DNA from: Actinostola sp. cb2023
Taxonomy: Eukaryota; Cnidaria; Anthozoa; Actiniaria; Actinostolidae
NCBI GenBank assembly: GCA_033675265.1
Contig: JAUJYZ010000293.1
Span: 124,001-188,000, forward strand
Reading direction: 5' to 3'
DNA: 64,000 nucleotides
This document shows positions 55,016-64,000 of the stretch, one piece after another. Below the pieces are notes generated by a model that saw only the letters and a list, made by a program, of their open reading frames with translations, did no database searches and was not told where the DNA came from. Each line of letters begins with the position of its first letter. The first letter of the stretch is position 1. The position numbers and the translations under genes were made by a program.

Positions 55016-55344
55016 GATTACCAATTAATAATATACATAAAAAAAAACAATTTGCACTGCAGTGCATATAATAAAGGTAATTTGCACATTACTTTTCAAC
55101 TGCACTGCTCTTAGCCAATCAGAATCGAGCATTTTTTCATGAATATCATTATTATTATCATTATTATTATTATTTATTATTATTTATTATTCAGTTTATT
55201 ATTATTATTATTAATATTTATTATTCAGTTTATTATTATTAGTTGCGAAATTTGTAAAAATGGCCAATCAATTTTTTTTATATTTACGATTTCGATTTCG
55301 TGGAATAATTGTTAAATATATAATCATTATGACGCAGTTGATAT

Positions 55345-55520
55345 AGTCAATCTGATTGAATGGAAAGTGTGTTTTATCAGAGAACGGAGCACGGTTTGAT
55401 GGCGCTATTTTCCGTCTGTTTTGTTTGTTTAGGAAAAATACCAAAATACTGAAGAAAACAAACCCAGCGCGCGCTCGATCGATGGGACTCGATGGGACAA
55501 CTGGTCGCGCGAGCAGCGAT
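55345..55520. repeat. Inverted copy of part of the duplicated segment
   Basis: Reverse complement matches about 14080-14199 and 27860-28030 (GAACGGAGCACGGTTTGATG and AAATACTGAAGAAAACAAAC), showing that this part of the segment is a repeat of its own. Confidence 0.7.
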
Positions 55521-55597
55521 CGAACGCTGGGCTAGCTAGATGAGTACTGAAACCGGCGATTTAGAGCGTGACTTTTAACAACTTTTACAATATAGTT

Positions 55598-55885
55598 GAT
55601 ATATATAGCTAATTGCATAATCGTTGTCGGGTTGAAAATCGTAAATCATAAAAGCTGAAACCGCAAGGATGGATGGGAAATCAGTTCATGAGCCACAATA
55701 CATGCAGATATATTCAATGTTCTCGTAGTTTTGAAGGTATATGAGCTATTTAACTAAGATCCTACAAGTCTGGATAAAAAAGTCGATGATTTGACGGTGT
55801 TATTTGAGAGTTTTAATTTCCCAGAATTCCTTTTGGTCATAGCTTTCATGATTTTCAACCCGACAACGATTATGCAATTAGCTAT
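55598..55885. mobile_element. MITE with GCATAATCGTTGTCGGGTTG termini, copy 2
   Basis: Same family as 20926-21212; here the ends are a better inverted repeat (TATATAGCTAATTGCATAAT and mirror). Confidence 0.75.
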
Positions 55886-55889
55886 ATGT

Positions 55890-56450
55890 TAAAACCGAAG
55901 AGATAATTGACAAAGTCGTATATGCAATCAGAAGATATGATTTTTCAATGTTTGGAATTAAAAGTGATTTTGTGCTTCTAAAGTCAGACAGTTGTTTACT
56001 AGTATAAACAAAATGAGTTCTAACTTTGTAAAGAAATTCATTCCACCAGCTGCTAAAATGAAATGTTCTAAAAATAATATATTTCGACTGCAATCGGCCT
56101 AGCTTTTTCAGTTATTTGTTCGGTTTTGAACATATCTCAATGAGTTCTTTCAAACGCGCTTATTAAAATTTTCCATTTTCCTTATTTTCGATTTCGCGCT
56201 AAATTGCTGACGTCATTTTTCCGCCAAAAATGGTAACATTAAGAAAACTAAAACGAAGAAAAGTTATTAAAAGTCACTCTTAAAATCGCCGTTTTCATGT
56301 ACTCTTCTAGAGTGGCGCGCACTTCAACTTCAACTGTATTCAAATTCACAACGGATTCCTCAAATGTCTTGCCATTTGTTTATTTCAGCATTCTTGTTCT
56401 TTTTTTATTAAAAAATCCATAGTTTCTATAATAATATATAATAATAGTAA
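55890..56450. other. No gene seen
   Basis: AT-rich, with one TTCGATTTCGCGC patch and no motif. Confidence 0.35.
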
Positions 56451-56451
56451 C

Positions 56452-56515
56452 CTTTATTAACGTGTCAATAATTTCCTAGCTTACACAAGTGTATGCTAAT
56501 TGAGGACACCTATCT
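56452..56515 (-). mobile_element. Fragment of the 35044-35585 LINE tail
   Basis: The minus strand reads TAGATAGGTGTCCTCAATTA and AATAAAGGTTA with an ATT-type tail, matching the 3' end at 35495-35570. Confidence 0.6.
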
Positions 56516-56523
56516 ACATATAA

Positions 56524-56665
56524 TATATACAATAAAGCAAATTGAACAGCTTCAACCGTGCTCAGTTCCGAGCAGAAATAAAGCACTTAGGAAGTGCCGA
56601 GAGCACTCAAGAAGTAGGGAGAAACACTCTCCTACGGTGCTTGTTTCTTCCTCCACTTCGCCCCA
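56524..56665. mobile_element. Half-degraded palindromic MITE (12438 family)
   Basis: CAAATTGAACAGCTTCAACC through AAAGCACTTAGGAAGTGC to CTCCTACGGTGC follows the family; the right arm is replaced after 56660. Confidence 0.55.
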
Positions 56666-56699
56666 CCTACGAACATTGTCCAATCAAGAGCGATAATTT

Positions 56700-57310
56700 A
56701 TGATTATTATTAGTAACTCAGGTTACAGTTTCTCCGATTACAGATTTCGCGGCAAATTCAATGCACGTTACTTTGACCCGTGGCTATGATTGACAGGTCA
56801 TGCCAATCATCTTACGCCCCCTATTTTGGCGGGAAATCAAACAATCGCTTTTTAACGACGAAGGAAAAATAATCTTTAATATTTGTTTTTACGAAGAAAA
56901 AAGAACTCAGGAGAAAATCTGTTTTTGTTTTACCTTGTTGCTACCTTAACCACAACGTTAACGTTAATTGAAACGGTTGTATAATGTTCAGTTTCTGCTA
57001 CTGGATTATATTTTAATGAGTGATGTTCTAATGCAATGTTTATAAAACGAGAGGCCGTGTTGTATCTATAACTTAGCATACTCCATCCATTTAGCTCAAT
57101 TTACCTTGATTTAAACAGTATTACACGGATTCTATAAGCAAATAATACAAGAAAATTACAAAACTTTCTTGTAAAGGTACTTTTGACGTCACTGTCATGC
57201 GCAGGATACACATCAACTCATCCCACATTGGAGCTAGCTAGAGAGGTGTTGTATTCGTAAGTAGGAAGCCGTAAGGATATTCGTAACTTGGTGTCGGTGC
57301 CATGCAAAGG
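56700..57310. other. No gene seen
   Basis: Mixed AT-rich sequence, with no motif, repeat or splice pattern recognised. Confidence 0.35.
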
Positions 57311-57311
57311 A

Positions 57312-57977
57312 TTAGAGAGATTTAGATTTGACAACGAGTACGAGTACGATTACGAGCATTCTCGTTCCCAGAGCTCCTCGGTTTCGGTCCTCTCCCGGTC
57401 CTCTCCTCTACTGTTTTCAAATGCGCATGCGTTATATTTCGTCCAATCAGCATCGAGCCTCAAATGACTGCGACCAGAGCCTTCTCGGGAGAGGACCGAA
57501 ACCGAGGAGCTCTGGGAACGAGAATGGATTGCGAGTTTTCGCCGTTACGATTACTGCGCATGCGTGAAACCGTGACATTGTCACGCCAGCTTGAAAATCT
57601 CGTTGTCGTCGTTTCGAGTACGACGAGATTTCTTGCAAAACTCGTTGTCTAGAGTACGAGTTTTGAGTGAGACATTTTGACTAAGGTTTCGGTCTTTTAA
57701 ATCTAGAACACTCAATAACAACTTCTATGATAATAATATAATAATCTTCTATAATAATAATGAATACATAATGATTGTTCTTCTTGTTTTGACAAGCATA
57801 AATTAAAAATTAGTGTTATTTTTGCTAAAATTAAATTTGAAGAAAAAGCTGAAGCCATCAAATTTTTTTTTTTTTGGTTTTGAATGTAAATTTTGAATTT
57901 GCACGAGTACGATTACGACAACAAGTTAGCGCGCGCACTCAAAACTCGTACTCGTTCTAGGATCTAATGCTCTCTAT
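57312..57977. mobile_element. TIR-like repeat with ACGAGTACGAGTACG ends
   Basis: GACAACGAGTACGAGTACGA at the left and CTCGTACTCGTTCTAGGATC at the right are loosely inverted. GAGTACGA motifs recur inside. It contains the hairpin at 57357-57526. Borders are approximate. Confidence 0.45.
57357..57526. mobile_element. 170-bp MITE, CATTCTCGTTCCCAGAGC termini, 9-bp TSD
   Basis: Arms of about 42 bp are perfect inverted repeats. The flanks are GATTACGAG at 57348-57356 and GATTGCGAG at 57527-57535, one mismatch. Termini match the 2816-3947 Mutator-like element. Confidence 0.8.
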
Positions 57978-58056
57978 ATGAGTAAATGAGACCTTTGCAT
58001 AACCTGTTTTACAGGCGCGCAATCAGTCTTTAACACTGATAAAGAACTGATGAATA

Positions 58057-58100
58057 AAACATCAGTGTCTTTATAAGTCAAATAGACACTGATGTTTTAT
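58057..58100. repeat. Short hairpin
   Basis: ATAAAACATCAGTGTCT pairs with AGACACTGATGTTTTAT around a 10-base loop; a partial copy of the stem follows. Confidence 0.7.
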
Positions 58101-58364
58101 CGATCAATGTTTTATCGGGCTATAAAGATCCATGCATGTGACCGATTGCACAAACCTGATTGGATCAATTGCAAATGAATTATTAATGAGTTTGCCAAGG
58201 TAAGATTTTATGGCAGGTAAACTATGACAAAACTGAACAAAAGAGATTCTGAAAGGAAAAGAACTGACATCTTAAAAAGTTTAAACCAGTGTGATTTTGA
58301 GCCACAACTGACATCAATGCAGTTTATATGCTGATGTACAGAACAGACCATTGTATCTGACTAT

Positions 58365-58741
58365 ATTATCTCATAGAATTACTTCAACATCATTAGCAGT
58401 AAACGTGTAGCTACCAGGCAAGAATGAGCAGGAATGGTCATCATGACTTAATATCTGGATAGATTATCTAATAGAATTCTTCAACAGTCATTAGGAGTAA
58501 ACGTGTTGCTACCAGCCAATAATTAGCAAGAATGGTCATCATGACTTATCTGGATAGATTATCTAATAGAATTCTTCAACATCATTAGGAGTAAACGTGT
58601 AGCTACCAGCCAAGAATTAGCAAGAATGGTCATCATGACTTATCTGGTTAGATTATCTCATAGAAGACTTCAACATCATTAGGAGTAAACGTGTAGCTAC
58701 CAGCCAAGAATTAGCAAGAATGGTCATCATGACTTATCTGG
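58365..58741 (-). repeat. 94-bp minisatellite copying the C-terminal tail, second locus
   Basis: Four units (near 58371, 58467, 58564, 58658) lie after the stop of the orphan TLDc exon. Each repeats the FLAGSYTFTPNDVEVFYEI coding tail, some with small indels. Same organisation as 43425-43618 but with more units. Confidence 0.9.
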
Positions 58742-59061
58742 TTAGATTATCTCATAGAAGACTTCAACATCATTAGGAGTAAATGTGTAGCTACCAGCCA
58801 AGAATGAGCAAGAATTGCTATAACTACAGCCAGTGGGAGGCTGGTATGATAAATTATTTGTGTATGAATTCGTGTTACTAGATGCATGGTTAGAGATGTA
58901 TAGGTCATGTCCACCACCAAATGTCGGACCATAGTTGGCACCCCCATAAATAGCATACTGGTTGTATTGTCCTGTCAGGGTCAGCTTCACTGGTTGAAAA
59001 CCATTGATGTTGTACAAAGAATATAGAAACGAGCGGGAGGACTGGGAATATTGACTGTGGA
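58742..59061 (-). CDS. Orphan last exon of a second TLDc gene
   Basis: The 320-bp exon is the same length as exon 5 of the 43619-50228 gene and begins at an acceptor in the same place (TTTTTTCACAG|TC). It codes for 106 residues with SSRSFLYSLYNINGFQPV, YGPTFGGGHDLYI and PNDVEVFYEII before the stop. The frame is intact and keeps the Gly-Gly-Gly-His-Asp core better than the first gene (TFGGGHDLYI). Upstream only the minisatellite of the preceding exon's end is found, then unrelated repeats, so the rest of the gene is missing within this window. It may be a fragment, or its upstream exons may lie beyond 64000. Confidence 0.65.
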
Positions 59062-59144
59062 CTGTGAAAAAATGTGAGGAAAAATCATCAACAAATACCC
59101 AAAACATACAAAATCCTCAAATAATGAAATTCAGCCTAACAGAT

Positions 59145-59400
59145 GTAGCTATCGCATAAACGAATGTACAATAAATATAGATTACTTACTATGCCAGGAT
59201 ACATCTGTGTATCCACAACTAACAGATATAGCTATCGTATTAACTAATGTACAATAAATATAGATTACTTACTATGCCAGGATACATCTGTGTATCCATC
59301 ACTAACAGATATAGCTATCGTATTAACTAATGTACAATAAATATAGATTATATACGTTATGCCAGGATACATCTGTGTATTCACCACTAACAAATATGTA
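59145..59400 (-). repeat. About 82-bp minisatellite with copied splice donor, second locus
   Basis: Three units with GATTACTTACTATGCCAGGA (donor GTAAGT on the minus strand) match 44045-44307. The full preceding exon is absent. Confidence 0.85.
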
Positions 59401-59679
59401 GTATTTACAATATGAGTGGCAATGTTGTATCTTATTTCTAAAAAACTCATTAATATTCAATTAGGTAGCTAGCCAATCAAGTACGCTAAATTATACCACG
59501 TGATGACATATGTAAACCACGAACAGATCCATGAAGCTAAAAGTCGGGGACGACTGAGATGCATGCGAACTTAGATTAAAGTCAAACGACGGTACGTAAA
59601 TGAACATCAGTAGAAGACTGAGATGTACTTGTATGAGTATGCGAACTTACAGGAGCCAGAGCAGAATTCGTGTCCGTTC

Positions 59680-59755
59680 TGTATCGGATCTACAGATGCT
59701 CGCCTTCGGCTCGTATCTGTAACTACCGATACAGAACGGCCACTCATTCTGTAAA
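59680..59755. repeat. Hairpin with CGCCTTCGGC apex
   Basis: CCGTTCTGTATCGG pairs with CCGATACAGAACGG; inner CTACAGATGCTCG pairs with CGTATCTGTA; apex GCCTTCGGC. Confidence 0.75.
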
Positions 59756-59789
59756 CAGTACTTACAATATCGAGCCGATAAGATAAGAT

Positions 59790-60868
59790 AAGATAAGATA
59801 CAACATGGTCACGAATATTGTAAATTACATATGATATTGCTTAATCATTGTTTGAACCAGGTAGGCGTTTCAACCAGAATTGTAGTCAATATCTGATTGA
59901 GATGAAAATAATATAATAATTGTTGTTTTAGTGTTCAATTCTCATTCCGATTGCTTGACCGCACTGAACAATGAAAGTAGTTTCGTATTATAGCTTAGTT
60001 AAGATATCGATTGTTTAATAAATGTTTTATTCCTTTTCATACTTGGTAGTTTTTGAATAGAGTTGATTGCTCATTGAGACATAACAAAGAACAAATTCGA
60101 CAAATATTTGTAATATGCCTGCTTTTTCATTTAGAATACATTTACACTTTTGTTTGGTTTTCAAAGGGGGCTTTAATTGTGAATGAAATGCGAACGGAGT
60201 TTTGATTCTTTTCAATCAAATCAAGAACAGTTCTCAAAGGAAGGTCACAGAGCTAAGACGGGCATTTGAGACGATGGCTGACAATTTTTGTAAACTTCCA
60301 AAAGTGCATCACAAGAGAGTCAGTTGTTGAGGGAACGTGCCCAAACTAGCCGCAAGTGGAGTGCAAATAATTTTGAAGCCTGGCAGATGTCTCATAAAAA
60401 CAAGGTAGCAAGGAAAGAGTCTATTGAATTGTCTTTTGACACATAAATTCCGTATGAAGTGCTAGTTCGACTAACATTACTTTACCATCTTCTAATTCGA
60501 GGTTCTTTAAAATAATAATGTAGCAAATAACGCAATAATTAGCGAGAACTGTGCGAAGTCCTTAATTTGAAGTAATCTCGTGTCTTTCAAAGTTTGTTAT
60601 AATTTATTTGAGATTGTGAAAGCATTGCCGCATAAAGCTAGCAATCCAATGATTGCATCACTAGTAAGTAAGTTAAAACTGCGAGGGAGCTAAGCTCCAA
60701 TAGAGGAAGGGAGTTATACATTAAAGAAACTGCAGAACAAAATCTAACGAGTATTTTTCTTAATTAGCTTTTAGGATAATGTATTGTTCCTCTCATATAA
60801 TGCATTGATCGATACAGAATACTTATAGAGCTTATTAGTATTCTGTATCTGATACAGAATACTAATAA
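59790..60868. repeat. 1.1-kb repeat, inverted copy of 46372-47480
   Basis: Collinear in reverse complement with the copy inside the TLDc gene intron, from AATTGTAGTCAATATCTGAT to GATACAGAATAC. Identity by eye is about 90%. Confidence 0.85.
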
Positions 60869-60877
60869 GGTCTATTA

Positions 60878-62244
60878 TACCCTGGTTCCAGAGGGGCTTG
60901 CTGCTAAACGAGTCGCGAAGCGACGAGAACCGATGCGCGAAGCGCCGAAAGTCGAAGAGCGAAGCGATAGCCCCTCTGGCCACTCGAGTCAAATTTTCCC
61001 GCATTCCAGGAAAAAATTAATCCGCTCGCTGATTGGCTATTCATGAGATCGTCATAGAAACCATCAACGGTCTATTTTGATTGGCTCTCACATACAAACC
61101 ATCAAAAACCGGTTTCAAACCTTCAGAGTAGTGAGCGGAAACAACGTAACATGTCGAGTGATAGTGAATATTTCGTTCGTGTAGGCTTTTATAGCGCCGT
61201 TCAGTTCGAGTTAGCCTCCAAGTTTCCTAATGTCAGTAAGCTGAAGTCGGTTCACGAAGTCTCACTTTATCAGTTCATCAAGCGACGATATGTTTTCTCT
61301 TCGCAGAACGCCGCCAGCAAGCACAGCTGAAATAATACAATAATCGTTTCCCCCCCTAATACACAGAACACGACCTCTGGCGTTTAGAACGAGTTTCCCC
61401 CATGTTTATTACTCGTGCCCAGGCCGAAGGCCGGCGCACGAGTCTAGGTTTCGAGACCGTATTTTTTTAGTTTTTGTTGTTGTTGTTCGTAGGCGTCGAG
61501 CTATGGCCGAAAAGGACACATCAAGTCTGGCCACATGAAAGATTACAAAGCACAAACCAATCAGGGGAAGCACCGGAGATCAAGGGGCAAACATCGTCTA
61601 AATTTAGATTGAAACAAGACGCTCTAGTAGCGTGAAGTCGGGCTATTAACGTTTTTACTGATATACTGTGAAGTTCCGAAAGATAGCCTCCTCCGCAGGC
61701 TAGTCTATATCTCGGAATACTGGTCCACAGGCCGGCCATACCAAACGTTATGACAATGACAATGACAGTTGCGCGACGAGGGAGACCGCTTGTCGGTGAT
61801 CATAGATAAACATCTCGAATCATTACGTTTTCGGTACGTCTTGAGGTTGCATAGGTCAGACGGTTCTGATAACGGCCATCGTTTGTTTATGTTACATATA
61901 TTTAAGCTTACAAAGACTTCAATAGCACTAGCCGCATACCCCGTATACAAGGCACTTTTGGTGCATGCTTTTTGATTGGTTCAGAAAAGGCAATTGCACC
62001 AGGGCACGAGTGAACGATCAATAAGCTTTCTTGTTTTGATTCATTATCTGCAGCACGTGAAACGTGACACATGCAAATTAGTCCTGGCAATAAAACCGGT
62101 TTAATTTGACAGCAAGTGAACTTAAAAGGAGATGTCTCGAGTGGCCAAAGGTTTGTGGAGTGAACTTTCTCAACAATATACATTTAGCACGAAAAATTAC
62201 TCTCTCAATCGTGACACTTCTCAAAACCTCTGGCACCCAGGGTA
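60878..62244. mobile_element. Mutator-like element, TACCCTGG termini, 9-bp TSD
   Basis: Ends TACCCTGGTTCCAGAGG and the mirror of TACCCTGGGTGCCAGAGG lie between GGTCTATTA at 60869-60877 and 62245-62253. The related site at 46440-46456 holds one copy only. A GC-rich block near the left end holds three GCGAAGC repeats. It carries a short gene (61151-61330) and a 150-bp block shared with 45810-45975. Confidence 0.88.
61151..61330 (+). CDS. 59-residue open frame inside the Mutator-like element
   Basis: From ATG 61151 the frame runs to TGA at 61330. It begins MSSDSEYFVRVGFYSAVQFE and continues with basic residues (FIKRRYVFSS). The GC content and absence of repeats fit coding sequence, and the position just inside the left end fits the start of an element-encoded or captured gene. 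I recognise no family. Confidence 0.35.
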   Translation: MSSDSEYFVRVGFYSAVQFELASKFPNVSKLKSVHEVSLYQFIKRRYVFSSQNAASKHS

Positions 62245-62349
62245 GGTCTATTAGTATTCTGTATCAGATACAGAATACCGAATAAGCTTTATTACTATTC
62301 TGTATCATATACTTATGAACAATTGCAGTCAATTGTCAATCAACCCCAC

Positions 62350-63362
62350 CAAGGTGAGAAAATGAGGTAAAAGAAGGAATCTCCCGTATTGGGCTCTTGA
62401 CCCATCATGTGCCCCGTTAATTCTATTTTTAGAATGCTCAATCTATTTTGGGAACGGATCGTGATTGGTCAGATCATATAAGGCGAGGTCGTGGAGGCCG
62501 TTACGCACGGCTTTGATATGAAAGGTCAAAATTGAGCGAAGTGAGCGAAGAAAATATTCTCAACTTTCTCGAACATTTTACAAATTTTTACTTCGAAAAC
62601 TCAATAAAGGATTTTACCAAATTATCCTTTTTGGATTTGACTGAAATTATTGTGAATTTGGGACACTTGAGACGATTCTATGAAATAGAGGAAAACAGCT
62701 TCAGTTTGCCATGTCCTTCGACAGAGAAAACCGATAAGTGCAAGGAGTCGTTTTGTTGTAGCCGGCGTCTTGTAGGACTGCAGATGGTTGAATTACATGT
62801 TCATGTCCACAATATGGCTGGTGCTTCAAGGTTTTGGTATTGTTGGCTCTTGTAAAGTTTCTTTCGTGTACAAGTGCCGGTAAGACCACATTAACTTTAG
62901 AGTTTGTTTTCGTGATTGCTTTGACTTTGATCGTTGTGTAGTTTATATTTGTAGCACCTTAATTTTGCTCAATTCGCCTGAGTATTCGTAAAATCCTTCA
63001 ATGAGTCTTAGATAATTAAATTGTGGCCATTTCTCAGAGAGTTGACGATATTGTTTCGCTCAGTTTTGTATTTTTTTTATTCAGGTCGTTTGCAGACTTT
63101 GCATGTAAACATAAAAATCGTACGACCACTGCTATGTTATCTTGGAGCAGAAGCTGTGTAGTCTTTTGCTTTTCTTTTTAATGGCAAAAAATAAAAAGTT
63201 TTTGAAAGGAAAAACCAAGGTAAGGTTGAGTATTTTAAAATCAAGAGTGGTTGCGCGGGCACGGTATCTAAAGCTAAAAATAGAGATCGAGTTCTAAAAA
63301 TAGAATTAACGGAGCACATGATGGGGTACCAGGGATTCCTTCTCTTACCTCATTTTCTCTTG
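62350..63362. mobile_element. 1013-bp non-autonomous element, CAAG...CTTG ends, 7-bp TSD
   Basis: Flanked by ACCCCAC at 62343-62349 and 63363-63369; the related site at 46345-46351 (minus strand) has one copy. Internal sequence is the reverse complement of 126-660 joined to 4368-5158. The frames at 62532-62855 and the minus-strand frame at 63137-63319 have no motif. Confidence 0.88.
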
Positions 63363-63409
63363 ACCCCACCTATTCCCTGCCAACTATTGAAGCCCTCTCC
63401 GTGCTTTAA

Positions 63410-63948
63410 GGTACCAGGGGACCTTCGTGACCACTGTCCACTGAAAGCCGCGTAGCGCGCCAACCACTCGTCCAACATGTATAAAAGTATACATTTTCTT
63501 AAAGCTGAATCAATGCAGATTCTAAATAAGCTTGAGATGATTTCCTATTTTATAAATAAAAATTGTTATTGCACATTTTAGAAAATTCGACCGGCCTTGT
63601 TCAAAGAGTAGCGTGCACGCGGGAATTCAATCGATTTATAAACGGAAAGTGTCATTGTTTCCGATTTAATTTTGATACGTTGTCTCGTTTAAAAGTTATT
63701 TGATGATTTATGCGGTGTAAATCGCTTAAAACACATTAATGAATTTTGACATCAAATATCTCCTCAACAAAAGCGTTTATTGGAAATCGGAGACACGTTT
63801 TTTTTAAAACAAAGTGTGCTCATTACTTACTATTCAATGACACATTTATTCAGTTTTAAGAAAATGTATACTTTTATACATGTTGAACGAGTGGTTAGCG
63901 AGCTACGCGGCTTTCAGTGAACAGTGGTCACGAAGGACCCCTGGTACC
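63410..63948. mobile_element. TTAA-associated MITE, GGTACC termini, second copy
   Basis: Same family as 16241-16897, with GGTACCAGGGGACCTTCGTG ends and a deleted middle. TTAA precedes it at 63406-63409; on the right TTTTAA replaces TTAA, probably a small later change. The 46300 relative reads through this site. Confidence 0.75.
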
Positions 63949-64000
63949 TTTTAAAAGAGGCAATCCGTAGAAATATCAAACAAAATGGCTATATCATGGC

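Noticed and set aside
62532..62855. 107-codon plus-strand frame in the 1013-bp element, mirrored in part at 4713-4901
   Set aside because: The related copy at 4700-5000 has stops and indels in this frame, so it is not conserved as protein.

Overview
The window looks like nuclear DNA of an anthozoan cnidarian, most likely a stony coral. The basis is AT-rich DNA with GT-AG introns, secreted PAN/EGF/TLDc exons of a type common in cnidarians, and repeat-borne gene fragments that recur in coral and sea-anemone assemblies (PIF1-like and RecQ-like helicases, an XPG/PIN-like nuclease with a Cys-rich tail, a Penelope GIY-YIG domain, CR1/L2-type LINE tails). No operon, rRNA or intact tRNA gene was seen.

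Layout. 1-7.6 kb is a set of DNA transposons nested inside one another, with an IS3EU-like transposase fragment, a two-exon unknown gene and a young perfect 106-bp hairpin. 7.7-17.7 kb and 26.5-30.1 kb are two copies of one ancestral segment; the first has been enlarged about threefold by insertions. 18.5-26.3 kb is a large repeat block with palindromic satellite, TTA- and TTAA-target MITEs, poly-G tracts and a 1376-bp foldback transposon carrying a PIF1-like ATPase exon. 30.1-31.1 kb is a Mutator-like element carrying a broken RecQ-like helicase. 31-43 kb is mostly unassigned AT-rich DNA with a LINE tail, a 62-bp tandem array, a hexamer microsatellite and tRNA-like sequences. 43.6-50.2 kb (minus strand) holds the best host gene, a secreted PAN-EGF-EGF-TLDc protein whose large intron is filled with repeats; an orphan copy of its last exon lies at 58.7-59.1 kb. 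A small two-exon membrane-protein gene model lies at 53.3-53.8 kb. 60.9-63.9 kb contains three insertions whose sites can be checked against, or lie close to, an inverted unfilled relative at 46.3-46.5 kb.

Both copies of the TLDc gene have local minisatellites built from their own exon ends: about 94-bp units duplicate the C-terminal coding tail and stop codon, and about 82-bp units duplicate the end of the preceding exon with its splice donor. Most other content is explained by TIR elements whose target-site duplications are visible: TTAA, TTA, 6, 7, 8 and 9 bp. Family names for these rest on target-site length, termini and short motifs only; nothing was searched.
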